From Verrucomicrobiaceae bacterium E54 (GTDB lineage Bacteria; Verrucomicrobiota; Verrucomicrobiia; Verrucomicrobiales; Akkermansiaceae): a stretch of DNA of 64,000 nt. The stretch lies in NCBI GenBank assembly GCA_022548915.1, contig JAKZES010000005.1, forward strand, positions 62,001 through 126,000, given 5' to 3'. The position numbers and the translations under genes are program-made. The notes under the pieces were generated by a model. It searched no databases, was not told the DNA's origin, and saw nothing but the letters and a program-made list of their open reading frames with translations. Of this stretch, positions 55,923-64,000 are shown piece by piece; within the stretch, counting starts at the first letter, position 1; each line of letters begins with the position of its first letter.

Positions 55923-56242
55923 GGCGGGAGTCTAGCGGTCCGCAGGCAGTCCTCAACCGCAAACGCGTCCCTCCCAAATCGTGCCTTGCCATGACCTCCG
56001 CATCCCCTAGCCTGCCGCCGTGAAGCGGCCCAGACGGCGCTTCTTCGCACCACAACGACCGGGCCAATTTCCGTTCCCGATCCAAGGAGGATCCTCCGTC
56101 CCGCTACGCAAAGGACGATCCTCCCCCGGCACCGAACGCCGGCGGATCCCGAAGGAATACCAGCCGGTGGCCGACCGCGGACGACTCGCGGTCCTCCACT
56201 TCCGGAACACCCAGGCGAGCGGCCCGACAACCAAACAACAAC
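55923..56242. other. 320-bp divergent intergenic region
   Basis: Holds the promoters of the D,D-carboxypeptidase and RRM genes. Frames here show no conserved protein. A 12-base perfect palindrome, GGAGGATCCTCC, lies at 56086-56097, and GGACGATCCTCCC, a near copy, about 25 bases on. If transcription starts near the middle, the RRM gene has a long 5' leader. Confidence 0.6.
56086..56097. promoter_or_regulatory. 12-bp palindrome in the RRM gene leader
   Basis: GGAGGATCCTCC is perfectly self-complementary, with a related ATCCTCC copy shortly after. It could be a dimeric operator or an RNA stem; no function is assigned. Confidence 0.35.
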
Positions 56243-57007
56243 ATGTCAGAGAGCAAATCGGAAAACCGTGGCAGCGGCCAGAGACGCCGCCGCTCCCGCG
56301 GTGGCAGAAACCGCAACCGCAACAACAACCAGCAGGGAAACCGCGACGGCAATCGTCAGGGTGGAAATCGCCAGGGGGGCAAACGTCAGGGCAACCGCAG
56401 CGGTGGTCCGAGACCGCGCCGCGCGCCCAAGCCCAAGCCGCTGACCTGGTGGCAGAAGCTTCTCAAGTCCATCGGCCTCTACAAGGAGCCCCAGCGCTCC
56501 TCCAAGGGTCGGGGCGGTTCCGCTCCCAAGTCCAACGTCCGCAACGCCCGCTCCGACGATTCGGAGCCGAAACCGGAGCGCAAGCCGCGCGAGAAACGCG
56601 AGAAGCAAGAGCGACGCGAGCCCGTCTCCACCGGAGACGTCACGACCAAGCGCATCTACCTCGGCAACCTCTCCTACGAGGCGACCGAGAGCGACCTCGA
56701 GGAACTCTTCCGCGGCGTCGGCACCGTGCGGCGGGTCGAGATCGTTTACAACCGCCGGACCCATCGCTCGAAAGGCTATGGATTCGTCGAGATGCTCAAC
56801 GTCGACGAAGCCAAGCGCGCCGTCGAGATCCTGCACGACCAGTTCTTCATGGGACGCAAACTCAACGTGAGCGGCGCGAAGTCCCAGGGACCGGCCGACG
56901 CGGATGACGCCGATGACGCGGAGGATCATCCCGGCGACGAGGCCCCGACACCCGAGGAAAGCCTGCCTCCGGCCGAGCCCCAGAGCGACAGCGGGACCAA
57001 GCCGTAG
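56243..57007 (+). CDS. RNA-binding protein with one RRM and an RGG-like basic N-terminus
   Basis: 254 aa. Residues 1-60 are Arg/Gly/Asn/Gln-rich ('RRRRSRGGRNRNRNNNQQGN'), then 'LTWWQKLLKSIGLY', a Lys/Glu-rich linker and a canonical RRM (~135-215) with RNP2 'IYLGNLSY' and RNP1 'KGYGFVEM'. The tail is acidic. Verrucomicrobial and cyanobacterial RRM proteins are often cold-inducible RNA chaperones. The basic N-terminus is a low-complexity region likely to bind RNA non-specifically. Confidence 0.88.
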   Translation: MSESKSENRGSGQRRRRSRGGRNRNRNNNQQGNRDGNRQGGNRQGGKRQGNRSGGPRPRRAPKPKPLTWWQKLLKSIGLYKEPQRSSKGRGGSAPKSNVRNARSDDSEPKPERKPREKREKQERREPVSTGDVTTKRIYLGNLSYEATESDLEELFRGVGTVRRVEIVYNRRTHRSKGYGFVEMLNVDEAKRAVEILHDQFFMGRKLNVSGAKSQGPADADDADDAEDHPGDEAPTPEESLPPAEPQSDSGTKP

Positions 57008-57032
57008 TAAGCAACCCCGGAAATCCACTCAC

Positions 57033-57071
57033 GCGCCCCGCCGGCTTGCCCGCGCGGGGCGCTTTCTGTTT
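57033..57071 (+). terminator. Intrinsic terminator
   Basis: A 9-bp stem GCGCCCCGC/GCGGGGCGC with a 12-base loop is followed by TTTCTGTTT. 25 bases after the RRM stop and 9 bases before the miaA start. Confidence 0.75.
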
Positions 57072-57080
57072 GATCGGAGC

Positions 57081-57986
57081 GTGCCCGAGCCCATCTACAT
57101 CTGCGGCCCCACCGCTTCGGGCAAGAGCACCCTCGCCCTGGAACTCGCCGGGAAACTCGGTGGCGAGATTGTGAATGCCGATGCCTTTCAACTCTACCGG
57201 GGCGCCCCCGTCCTGACCGCGGCGCCCTCGGCGGCGGAGCTGGAGACGGTCCCGCACCATCTCTATGGCGTCCTCGACCCGACCGAGGCCTGCGATGCGA
57301 TGCGCTACCGGGAGATGGCGCTTCCCGTGATCGAGGAAATCCGCGGGCGGGGTCTTCATCCCATCGTCACCGGTGGCTCGGGGCTTTACCTCAAGTTCCT
57401 TTCCCACGGACCCTCCCCGCTGCCGCCGGGCGATCCGGCGCTTCGTCGCAAGCTGGACGAGCGTCCGCTGGAATCCCTCGTCGAGGAACTCGCGCAACGG
57501 GATCCGCTCGAAGCCTCCCGCACCGACTCCTCGAACCGCCGCTACGTCAGCCGTGCGCTCGAGGTTTGCCTGCTCTCGGGTCGCCCGTGCTCGGAGCTGC
57601 GGGATCGGTGGGAGAGTCGCTCGCGGGAGATCGAAGGATCGCTTTGGGGACTGGTGGTCCGGCGGCAACGAAGCGACCTGCACCAACGCATCGACGAGCG
57701 CACCCGCCGGATGCTGACGTCCGGCGCGTTCGACGAAGTGGCGGGCCTTCCCGCGGAAATGGCGGGATTCGAGAAGGCGATCGGGATCCAACAGATCCGC
57801 GAGCACCTCGGCGGCCGCATCACCCTGGCCGACTGCCGTGAGCGCATCGCTGCAGCGACCCGCCAGTATGCGAAGCGCCAGGAAACCTGGTTCCGGCGCG
57901 AGAGCTGGCTTCACGCCGTTCCATGGCCGCCGGCGAGCCCACCACCCCTGGACGTGGCCTTGCGTGCCCTTTCCAACAGGTTTTGA
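57081..57986 (+). CDS. miaA: tRNA dimethylallyltransferase
   Basis: Adds the isopentenyl group to A37 of tRNAs reading U-starting codons (301 aa). P-loop 'GPTASGKSTLALELA', the family 'NADAFQLYRG' (commonly D-S-x-Q-x-Y) and 'VTGGSGLYLKFL', plus 'TDSSNRRYVSRALEV'. Start: GTG 57081; the longer frame upstream runs into the RRM gene and has no similarity. The residue at the usual Ser of 'NADS' is Ala here, which is mild. Confidence 0.92.
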   Translation: MPEPIYICGPTASGKSTLALELAGKLGGEIVNADAFQLYRGAPVLTAAPSAAELETVPHHLYGVLDPTEACDAMRYREMALPVIEEIRGRGLHPIVTGGSGLYLKFLSHGPSPLPPGDPALRRKLDERPLESLVEELAQRDPLEASRTDSSNRRYVSRALEVCLLSGRPCSELRDRWESRSREIEGSLWGLVVRRQRSDLHQRIDERTRRMLTSGAFDEVAGLPAEMAGFEKAIGIQQIREHLGGRITLADCRERIAAATRQYAKRQETWFRRESWLHAVPWPPASPPPLDVALRALSNRF

Positions 57987-58018
57987 CCTCGGAGCGATTC
58001 ACGTTCAGTTTTCCCCGC

Positions 58019-58429
58019 ATGCAGCCGGCGCAATTCGAACACGCGATCGAAAGCATCATCCGTCGCGACAGCCGCTTCGATCCTCAGGCCTACCTCTTCC
58101 TGAAGGACGCGCTGGACTTCACCCTCAAGCGGGCGGCCGAGGACAACGGCGGCCAGCCGCGCCACGTCAGCGGGCGCGAACTCGTTCACGGCTTCCGCGA
58201 TCTGGCGCTGCAGGAATTCGGCCCGATGGCCCACACCCTGATGGGCGAGTGGGGGCTCGATGCCACCCGCAACGTGGGCGAGATGGTCTTCCACCTCATC
58301 GACGAGCAGATGTTCGGCAAGCAGGACTCCGACACGCTCGAGGACTTCGAGGACATCTACGACTTCGACGAAGCCTTCGCCACACCCTTCGTCCCCAAGG
58401 CACGGATGGAGCCGAGCCGGAAAGGCTAG
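58019..58429 (+). CDS. Minf_1886-type protein (Verrucomicrobia/Planctomycetes-specific family)
   Basis: 136 aa from ATG 58019. The pattern 'FDPQAYLFLKDALDFTLKRA', 'HVSGRELVHGFRDLALQEFG', 'TRNVGEMVFHLIDEQMFGK' and the acidic 'FEDIYDFDEAF' match a conserved hypothetical family known from Verrucomicrobia and Planctomycetes. Helical; function unknown. 32 bases after miaA on the same strand, so probably co-transcribed; its stop overlaps the convergent nucleoside phosphorylase by 4 bases. Confidence 0.88.
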   Translation: MQPAQFEHAIESIIRRDSRFDPQAYLFLKDALDFTLKRAAEDNGGQPRHVSGRELVHGFRDLALQEFGPMAHTLMGEWGLDATRNVGEMVFHLIDEQMFGKQDSDTLEDFEDIYDFDEAFATPFVPKARMEPSRKG

Positions 58430-59157
58430 GAACCCGAGGCCCAGGCCTCCAGCGCGCCGATCATCGCTTCGGCGGCCTTGCCGGCGGTCGCGACCACGTC
58501 GCCGTGGTCGAGTTCCGCACCCGGCATTCCGGCACCGAAGTTCGTCAGGCACGACAGTCCGAGCACACGCAACCCGAGAGCCCTCGCCTGGATGGTCTCC
58601 AGCACCGTGCTCATGCCCACCGCATCGGCCCCCATCGTGCGAAGCATCCGGACCTCGGCGGCGGTCTCATACTGAGGCCCTCTCAAGCCCGCATAAACGC
58701 CCTCGCCCAACGCCAACTTCCGCGCTTCGCAAACTGCCATGAACTCGCTCCGCCATGCGGGGTCGTAGGCCCCGGTCATGTCGATGAAACGGGGGCCACC
58801 CTCGAGCGGCGAGGTTCCGGTTAGATTGAGATGATCGTTGAGAATCATCCAGCTGCCCGGGTGCAGATCCTCTCTAAGCGATCCCGCCGCGTTGGTGAGC
58901 ACCAGCGAGTCCACCCCCTGCTCCGCCATCCAGCGCACCCCGGCGGTGACCGCCTGCGCGGAGTGTCCCTCGTACAAATGGACCCTGCCGCGCATGACCA
59001 CGATGTCGGTGCCACCGAGCTTTCCGAGAACGAAACACCCCTGGTGCCCAGGCACCGTCGAGACCGGCAGGCCGGCATCGGCAAAGCTCACCGTTTCGGC
59101 CACCTCGACTCGCTCGACCAGCCCGTCCAGTCCCGAACCCAAAACCAATCCCGTCAT
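58426..59157 (-). CDS. Purine nucleoside phosphorylase
   Basis: 243 aa, trimeric type (inosine/guanosine class). Visible: 'LGSGLDG', 'RGRVHLYEGH', 'LTNAAGSL', 'LRGPQYETAAEVRML' and 'DAVGMSTVLE', with the base-binding Glu and Asn positions present. It splits purine nucleosides with phosphate for salvage. A little short at the N-terminus relative to the ~270-aa family norm. Third gene of a possible HDAC-like/panE/pnp unit, 50 bases after panE. Confidence 0.9.
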   Translation of the reverse strand: MTGLVLGSGLDGLVERVEVAETVSFADAGLPVSTVPGHQGCFVLGKLGGTDIVVMRGRVHLYEGHSAQAVTAGVRWMAEQGVDSLVLTNAAGSLREDLHPGSWMILNDHLNLTGTSPLEGGPRFIDMTGAYDPAWRSEFMAVCEARKLALGEGVYAGLRGPQYETAAEVRMLRTMGADAVGMSTVLETIQARALGLRVLGLSCLTNFGAGMPGAELDHGDVVATAGKAAEAMIGALEAWASGS

Positions 59158-59207
59158 CGCCCGTCCCTAGCATTCAGGAACTCGCCGACCAAGCCTGGAT
59201 CTGCGCG

Positions 59208-60128
59208 CTATCCCAGTCGTTGGCGGATCCTGGCGGCCAACTCCTCCAACCGGGGTACGGCCACGCCCGCTTCCCGGGCCTGCCTGAGCGGCTCTCCCCA
59301 GATGGCCTCGTATTCGACCGACCTGCCCTCGACGTAGTCGATCATGCTCGAGGGCCGGTAGGCTCCCATCGGCCGGGTTCTTTCGATCTCGAAATCAACG
59401 ACTCCCGGATCGATCTCCAATCCCTTCGCGTGAGCCACCGCGACGACCTCGCGCATCAGTGCCGCGACATCGGCCTCGATCTCCGGATCGGCCAGCAGTT
59501 GATCGGTGGTGACCCCGCCCTCCGCGATCGCCAGACCGTTGAAGGGCACGTTCCAGACGAGCTTCCTCCATTGGGCGTGCTCGAGGTTCTCCGCCGCTCC
59601 GGCCTTCACCCCGGCGGCAGAAAAGGCGGCAGCAATCCTGCGGGCGCGGGGAATGCCCGGCCGGGGCACCCATTCGCCGATCGTGACCTTGCCGCCTGCG
59701 GTGTGCCGGACGAAGCCTTCTTCCAGGCGGTTCAGGCACACGAAGCAAAGCCCCCCGAGAACCCGGTCGGGACCGACAACCTGCTGCAGCGCCTCGCAAT
59801 TCCCCAGACCGTTCTGCAAGGTCAGGACCTGTGTGGATTCATGGAGTAGCGGCGACAGCACCTCGGCGAAGTGGTGGTTGGCCGTCGCCTTCCACGCCAC
59901 GATCACCCAGTCGACCCGACCGATTTCCCCGGGGTCTCGAAAGACCTGCGGGTTCCGCAGTTCTGCGTCTCCATCGACGCTTTCCAGACGGATCCCCCGC
60001 TCTTTCACCACGTCGAAATCGGAGCGCAGGAGGAACGAGACATCCTCCCCCGCGAGCGCCAGACGGGTGCCGTAGTAGAGCCCCACGGCCCCGGCTCCGA
60101 CCAGTGCGATCCTGCCATCCAACTGCAT
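59208..60128 (-). CDS. panE: 2-dehydropantoate 2-reductase (ketopantoate reductase)
   Basis: 306 aa. NADPH-binding 'IALVGAGAVGLYYGTRLA', the 'VAWKATANHH' loop, 'LTLQNGLGNCEAL', and catalytic Lys in 'WRKLVWNVPFNGLAIAEGG' with 'RPSSMIDYVEGR'. It makes pantoate for coenzyme A. Only three bases separate its start from the stop of the HDAC-like gene, so they form an operon. Confidence 0.9.
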   Translation of the reverse strand: MQLDGRIALVGAGAVGLYYGTRLALAGEDVSFLLRSDFDVVKERGIRLESVDGDAELRNPQVFRDPGEIGRVDWVIVAWKATANHHFAEVLSPLLHESTQVLTLQNGLGNCEALQQVVGPDRVLGGLCFVCLNRLEEGFVRHTAGGKVTIGEWVPRPGIPRARRIAAAFSAAGVKAGAAENLEHAQWRKLVWNVPFNGLAIAEGGVTTDQLLADPEIEADVAALMREVVAVAHAKGLEIDPGVVDFEIERTRPMGAYRPSSMIDYVEGRSVEYEAIWGEPLRQAREAGVAVPRLEELAARIRQRLG

Positions 60129-60131
60129 GGC

Positions 60132-61046
60132 TCAGCCTTTTCGAAGCTCCGTCGCCAGCCGCTTCGCCGTCGCCACGGTGTTGCGGTGGATCTTGGCCGT
60201 GAAGTCGGTCTGGCGGTTGTAGCCGCCGCCGTAGAGCACCGTCACCGGCACCCGGTTCCGCAGGAATGCCCCGAGCAGGACCTCGTCGCGGCGCTGAAGG
60301 TCCTTCACCGAGAGATGCATCTGTCCGAAGCGGTCGTTGCGATGGTTGTCCGCTCCCGCCACCCAGATCACCAGATCCGGCGAAAAGGTGTCGAGGGCCG
60401 CCGCCAGGGTCGAAAAGAGCTGCTTCAGATACATCGCGCCCTCGACGTAGCGGGTGGTCTCGACATCCCGCGAGCCGCTCACCTTGCGGGTCGGGTAGTT
60501 CGCCCCGACATGGATCGAGTAGGTGAACACCTTCGGGTCGTCTGCCAGGATCGAGGCGGTGCCGTTGCCCTGATGGGCGTCGGTGTCCACCACCATCACC
60601 CGGATCCCGGGCCGCTGCGCCTGCAGGTCGCGGATGGCCACGGCGACGTCGTTGAACACGCAGTATCCCTCCCCGTGGTCGCGGAAGGCGTGGTGGGTTC
60701 CCCCGGCGAGACACACCGCGATCCCCTCCTCCAGGGCCGCATGGCAGGCCTGGCGGGTGGCCTCCACCTCGGTCGCGCTGCGCTGGTAAAGCTTCGGCGA
60801 CACCGGAAGCCCGAGCCGGATCTGCTCCTTGGGATCGAGCTGGCCGCGGTAGATCCGTTCCAGATAGCTGAGATCATGCACCTGCCGCAGCAGGTGGGGC
60901 GACACCTCCCGCACCTCGACGATGTCCTCGGCGGCCAGCACTCCCCCCTCGATCAGCATGTCCTTCGACACGCGGAACTTCTGCATCGGGAAGGGATGCT
61001 CGGGCGGAAGCTGGAGCTCGAAGTCCTGGGAATAGAAACAGCGCAT
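60132..61046 (-). CDS. Histone-deacetylase-superfamily hydrolase
   Basis: 304 aa, zinc-dependent deacetylase fold. The general-base His pair lies in 'GGTHHAFRDHGEGYCVFND', zinc Asp/His in 'VVDTDAHQGNGTA', and 'VAGADNHRNDRFG' gives the second zinc Asp with N where P is usual. The transition-state Tyr is in 'YGGGYN'. Bacterial homologues deacetylate acetylpolyamines or small acetyl amides; the substrate here is unknown. First gene upstream of panE. Confidence 0.9.
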   Translation of the reverse strand: MRCFYSQDFELQLPPEHPFPMQKFRVSKDMLIEGGVLAAEDIVEVREVSPHLLRQVHDLSYLERIYRGQLDPKEQIRLGLPVSPKLYQRSATEVEATRQACHAALEEGIAVCLAGGTHHAFRDHGEGYCVFNDVAVAIRDLQAQRPGIRVMVVDTDAHQGNGTASILADDPKVFTYSIHVGANYPTRKVSGSRDVETTRYVEGAMYLKQLFSTLAAALDTFSPDLVIWVAGADNHRNDRFGQMHLSVKDLQRRDEVLLGAFLRNRVPVTVLYGGGYNRQTDFTAKIHRNTVATAKRLATELRKG

Positions 61047-61107
61047 GCTCGGACTCAGGCAATCACAGCCTCCGACCCTTGCCCAATGGAATCTCCCGCT
61101 TCGGGGC

Positions 61108-62919
61108 TCAATGATCCACCGGCCCCGCGTCCTCCTCGCCGAAGGCCGCCCGCGGCAGGCGGACCCGGTCGACCAGGTCGCGGATTTCCTTCGGCGGATG
61201 CGGCGTCAGCTTCGAGACGACGACCGTCACCACGAAGTTCACCAGCATGCCGATCGAGCCGATGCCCTCGGGTGAGATCCCCCACCAAAGCTCGCCCCCG
61301 GGGTTCACGAACTTGAAGTAGATGATGTAGCTCGCAGTGAAGATGATCCCGCAGATCATGCCGGCGATCACGCCGGCCATGGTCGTGCGCTTCGAGAAGA
61401 TGCCGAGGATGATCGCCGGGAAGAACGACGAGGCCGCGAGCCCGAAGGCGAAGGCCACCACCTGCGCGACGAAGCCGGGCGGATTGACCCCGAAATATCC
61501 GGCGATGACGACAGCTCCGCCGGCCGCGCAACGGGCCAGCACCAGCTCGGCCTTCTCCGAAAGATTGGGCGCGAAGGTCTTCTTCACCAGGTCGTGGGCC
61601 ACCGAGGTGGAAATCACCAGCAGCAGGCCCGCGGCGGTCGAGAGCGCCGCGGCCAGGCCGCCGGCCGCCACCAGCGCGATCACCCAGTCCGGCAACTGCC
61701 CGATCTCCGGGTTCGCGAGCACGATGATGTCGCGGTCGATGTAGAGTTCGTTGGCCGCATCGGTGGGCGGATTGAGCAGCAGGCGCTCACCCGAATCGCC
61801 GCGGGCGGCATCGTCGCCGAGACCATCGAAGCGGGGGATGAACTTCGGGTCGTCGGGCATCGGCGCCAGGGCCGCACCGTCTCCGAGGTACTGAATCTTG
61901 CCGTCCTGGTTCTTGTCGACCCAGGCGATCAACCCGGAGTTCTCCCAGTTCTTGAACCAGTCCGGGACTTCGGCATACGAGGTCTCGCTGACGGTCTTGA
62001 GCAGGTTCACCCGGGCGAACACGGCCACCGCCGGTGCGGTGGTGTAGAGGATGGCGATGAACAGCAGCGCCCACAGCGCCGAGGTCCGCGCCGCACTGGC
62101 CTTCTTGACGGTGTAGAAGCGCACGATCACGTGCGGCAGACCCGCCGTGCCGCACATCAGGGCGGCCGTGATGCAAAAGACGTCGAGCGTCGATTTCTGG
62201 CCGTCGGTGTAGGTGTTGAACCCGAGTTCGCGGCTGAGGCCGTCGAGGGTGTCGAGCAGCGTCTTGCCGGTGTCCTGATACTCGCCGCCCATGCCGATCT
62301 GCGGCACCGGGTTCCCGGTCATCTGGATCGACAGGAAGATCGCCGGCACCATGAAGGCGAAGATCAGCACGCAGTACTGGGCCACCTGGGTGTAGGTGAT
62401 CCCTTTCATCCCCCCGAGCACCGCGTAGAAGAGCACGATGATCATGCCGATCACCACCCCCGTGTTCACCTCGACCTCGAGGAAGCGCGAGAACACCACC
62501 CCCACTCCCCGCATCTGACCCGCGACGTAGGTGAAGGAAACAAAGATGGCGCACAGCACCGCGACGAAGCGCGCGAGCTTCGAATAGTAGCGATCCCCGA
62601 TGAAATCCGGCACCGTGAACTTGCCGAAGCGGCGCAGGTAGGGCGCCAGCAGCAGCGCCAGCAGCACGTAGCCACCGGTCCAGCCCATCAGGTAGACCGC
62701 GCCGTCGCGACCGGCGAAGGAAATGATCCCGGCCATCGAGATGAACGAGGCCGCGCTCATCCAGTCGGCCGCCGTGGCCATGCCGTTGGCCACGCTCGGA
62801 ACGCCGCCCCCGGCGACGTAGAAGTCTTTCGTCGAGCCGGCGCGCGACCAGATGGCGATGCCGATGTAGAGCGCGAAGGTCGCGCCCACCAGAAGATAGG
62901 TCCAGATTCGAACGTCCAT
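61108..62919 (-). CDS. Sodium:solute symporter, large subunit (ActP/VC_2705-like)
   Basis: 603 aa, about 13 membrane helices of the SSS family: 'SAASFISMAGIISFAGRDG' near the N-terminus and 'ALVAAGGLAAALSTAAGLLL' in the second half. A soluble loop of ~100 residues (about 330-430, 'VDKNQDGKIQYLGDG') is larger than in most members. It is paired with the DUF4212 small subunit 11 bases upstream, the signature of the two-component acetate/organic-acid symporter group. Substrate likely a small carboxylate, inferred. Confidence 0.92.
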   Translation of the reverse strand: MDVRIWTYLLVGATFALYIGIAIWSRAGSTKDFYVAGGGVPSVANGMATAADWMSAASFISMAGIISFAGRDGAVYLMGWTGGYVLLALLLAPYLRRFGKFTVPDFIGDRYYSKLARFVAVLCAIFVSFTYVAGQMRGVGVVFSRFLEVEVNTGVVIGMIIVLFYAVLGGMKGITYTQVAQYCVLIFAFMVPAIFLSIQMTGNPVPQIGMGGEYQDTGKTLLDTLDGLSRELGFNTYTDGQKSTLDVFCITAALMCGTAGLPHVIVRFYTVKKASAARTSALWALLFIAILYTTAPAVAVFARVNLLKTVSETSYAEVPDWFKNWENSGLIAWVDKNQDGKIQYLGDGAALAPMPDDPKFIPRFDGLGDDAARGDSGERLLLNPPTDAANELYIDRDIIVLANPEIGQLPDWVIALVAAGGLAAALSTAAGLLLVISTSVAHDLVKKTFAPNLSEKAELVLARCAAGGAVVIAGYFGVNPPGFVAQVVAFAFGLAASSFFPAIILGIFSKRTTMAGVIAGMICGIIFTASYIIYFKFVNPGGELWWGISPEGIGSIGMLVNFVVTVVVSKLTPHPPKEIRDLVDRVRLPRAAFGEEDAGPVDH

Positions 62920-62930
62920 GATCTTTCCGG

Positions 62931-63215
62931 TTAATCGTTGCCGCCGTGCAACAGCTCACGATCGAGCCGGTTCATGACCTTCACGTAGATCGCGATCAGA
63001 ACGAGGAAGACGTAGATGCTGCCCTGCTGGGCGAACCAGAAGCCGAGCTTGAAGCCCGTTCCCGGGATCCGGATCTTGTCCAACTGGTCGGCGAACAGCA
63101 CGCCGCATCCATAGGAAACGATGAACCAGACCGCCAGCAGGCCACCCAGCCAGCTCAGGTTCTTGCGCCAGTATCGCTCTTTCTCCGCCTCGGTGGGTAA
63201 ATCGTTGTCTTCCAT
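62931..63215 (-). CDS. Symporter small subunit (DUF4212)
   Basis: 94 aa with two membrane helices; 'RYWRKNLSWLGGLLAVWFIV' and 'GFWFAQQGSIYVFLVLIAIY' are the family hallmarks. Required partner of the large SSS symporter downstream in related bacteria. Start: ATG 63215. Confidence 0.93.
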   Translation of the reverse strand: MEDNDLPTEAEKERYWRKNLSWLGGLLAVWFIVSYGCGVLFADQLDKIRIPGTGFKLGFWFAQQGSIYVFLVLIAIYVKVMNRLDRELLHGGND

Positions 63216-63359
63216 GGGTTGAGGGACTGCCTATCAGCCCCTCCGCGGAAGGAAAAGGATTTTGCCCGGAGCCTCGATCGCTCCAAAACATCCGGTCAAT
63301 TCTTCTGGCGCGTCCCCGGGGCCTGACCCAAGTTCGCCGCGAACCCCGATTGCATTGCC

Positions 63360-64000
63360 ATGGCTCAACCATCCGGACCTCCCGATCTCCCGCCCTACCG
63401 CTCGGCTTCTCCCAGACCACAGATGCCTCAGCTTCCGAAACTCCCGTTTTCGCCGAAGTTCCTCCTCTTCGTACCGGTCGTGCTCGTGCTGATCATCGGC
63501 GTTTACACCTCGTTTTACACGGTTGAAGCCGAGGAAGCGGGAGTCGTGCTCCGGTTTGGTGGCTACCACTCGACCGAGGAACCCGGGCTGCGATTCAAGA
63601 TCCCCTTCGGCATCGACCAGGTCCACAAGGTGCCGGTCGAACGCCTGATGACCCAGGAATTCGGCTTCGGCACTCCGGGTGCCACGAATCGCAGCCAATT
63701 TCGTGAACAAACCAACGAGCAAGAGGCGGAAAAACAGATGGTCACCGGCGACCTCAACGCCGCTTTGATCGAATGGGCCGTTCAATACTACATCCGCGAC
63801 CCGCAGGATTATCTTTTCAACGTCCGCAATCCGGATGAAACCCTGCGCAACGCCTCGGAGTCGGTGATGCGGGAAGCGGTCGGCGACCGCACGGTTGACG
63901 AGGTGATCACCTTCGGTCGCCAGGCCATCGAGGCCGAATCGCTGCTCAAGCTCCAGGCTCTGGTGGACAAGTATGAAATGGGCCTCCAGATCGACCAGGT
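63360..64000 (+). CDS. hflK: HflK-like SPFH protein, 3' end beyond the window
   Basis: At least 213 codons, open to the last base. The Pro/Ser-rich first 21 residues are followed by 'MPQLPKLPFSPKFLLFVPVV', a membrane helix (~29-50), then the band-7 domain 'EEAGVVLRFGGYHSTEEPGL', 'HKVPVERLMTQEFGFG', 'VQYYIRDPQDYLFNVRNP' and 'REAVGDRTVDEVITFGR'. HflK forms a complex with HflC that regulates the FtsH protease. The ATG at 63423 is an alternative start. It is divergent from the symporter operon across 144 bp. Confidence 0.88.
   Translation, partial: MAQPSGPPDLPPYRSASPRPQMPQLPKLPFSPKFLLFVPVVLVLIIGVYTSFYTVEAEEAGVVLRFGGYHSTEEPGLRFKIPFGIDQVHKVPVERLMTQEFGFGTPGATNRSQFREQTNEQEAEKQMVTGDLNAALIEWAVQYYIRDPQDYLFNVRNPDETLRNASESVMREAVGDRTVDEVITFGRQAIEAESLLKLQALVDKYEMGLQIDQ

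Noticed and set aside
61047-61107. CCCCGAAGCGGGA-like stem between the symporter and HDAC-like genes
   Set aside because: Stem of four pairs without a T-run; too weak to support a terminator.

Overview
The window is a G+C-rich, gene-dense stretch of bacterial chromosome with housekeeping and cell-envelope genes and no sign of a mobile island, rRNA, tRNA or CRISPR array. The likely host is a member of the Verrucomicrobiota (Verrucomicrobiales-like). This is an inference from: a member of the small protein family known essentially from Verrucomicrobia and Planctomycetes (58019-58429); a membrane protein joining a c-type haem site to leucine-rich repeats; an EF-P with an unusual loop; two large SNF2 helicases; and start sites that often lack a Shine-Dalgarno sequence.

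Left part (1-14.4 kb): nuoG, efp, the glutamate synthase large chain, an alpha/beta hydrolase and a SWIM-type SNF2 helicase, all on the minus strand, plus one secreted protein on the plus strand. An orphan ParA-type ATPase is divergent from the helicase and precedes the rod-shape genes. 13.3-19.6 kb is the elongation operon mreB-mreC-mreD-mrdA followed by RNase E/G. 19.6-22.6 kb has a zinc-ribbon/winged-helix protein, dihydroorotase and a HupE/UreJ-type membrane protein.

22.6-26.5 kb (minus) is a compact operon: retropepsin-like protease, 7TM protein with an inactive transglutaminase domain, RimK-like ATP-grasp ligase and a LolD-type ABC ATPase. Divergent from it are an outer-membrane efflux lipoprotein and a membrane-fusion adaptor with no pump gene, then a LysM protein ending at a strong terminator. 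30.3-35.9 kb (minus) holds the cytochrome/LRR protein, a small membrane protein and a second SNF2 helicase.

36.8-45.3 kb is the most unusual region: six genes joined stop-to-start by short overlaps. They encode a large membrane-anchored coiled-coil protein, a small secreted helical protein, an alpha/alpha-toroid (prenyltransferase-like) protein and three tandem paralogues. Each paralogue has two 'NGD' repeats, a central jelly-roll-like region and two more NGD repeats. All appear to be exported or membrane anchored, so I read the set as a cell-envelope system of unknown function.

Right part (45.3-64 kb): cyclophilin, secreted unknowns, a mono-haem secreted protein, M32 carboxypeptidase, DNA polymerase I, an Lrp-type regulator, a phosphofructokinase with mixed substrate-type residues, a D,D-carboxypeptidase, an RRM protein, miaA, the Verrucomicrobia/Planctomycetes small protein, a histone-deacetylase-like/panE/purine nucleoside phosphorylase cluster, a two-subunit sodium:solute symporter, and the 5' end of an hflK-like gene cut by the window edge.
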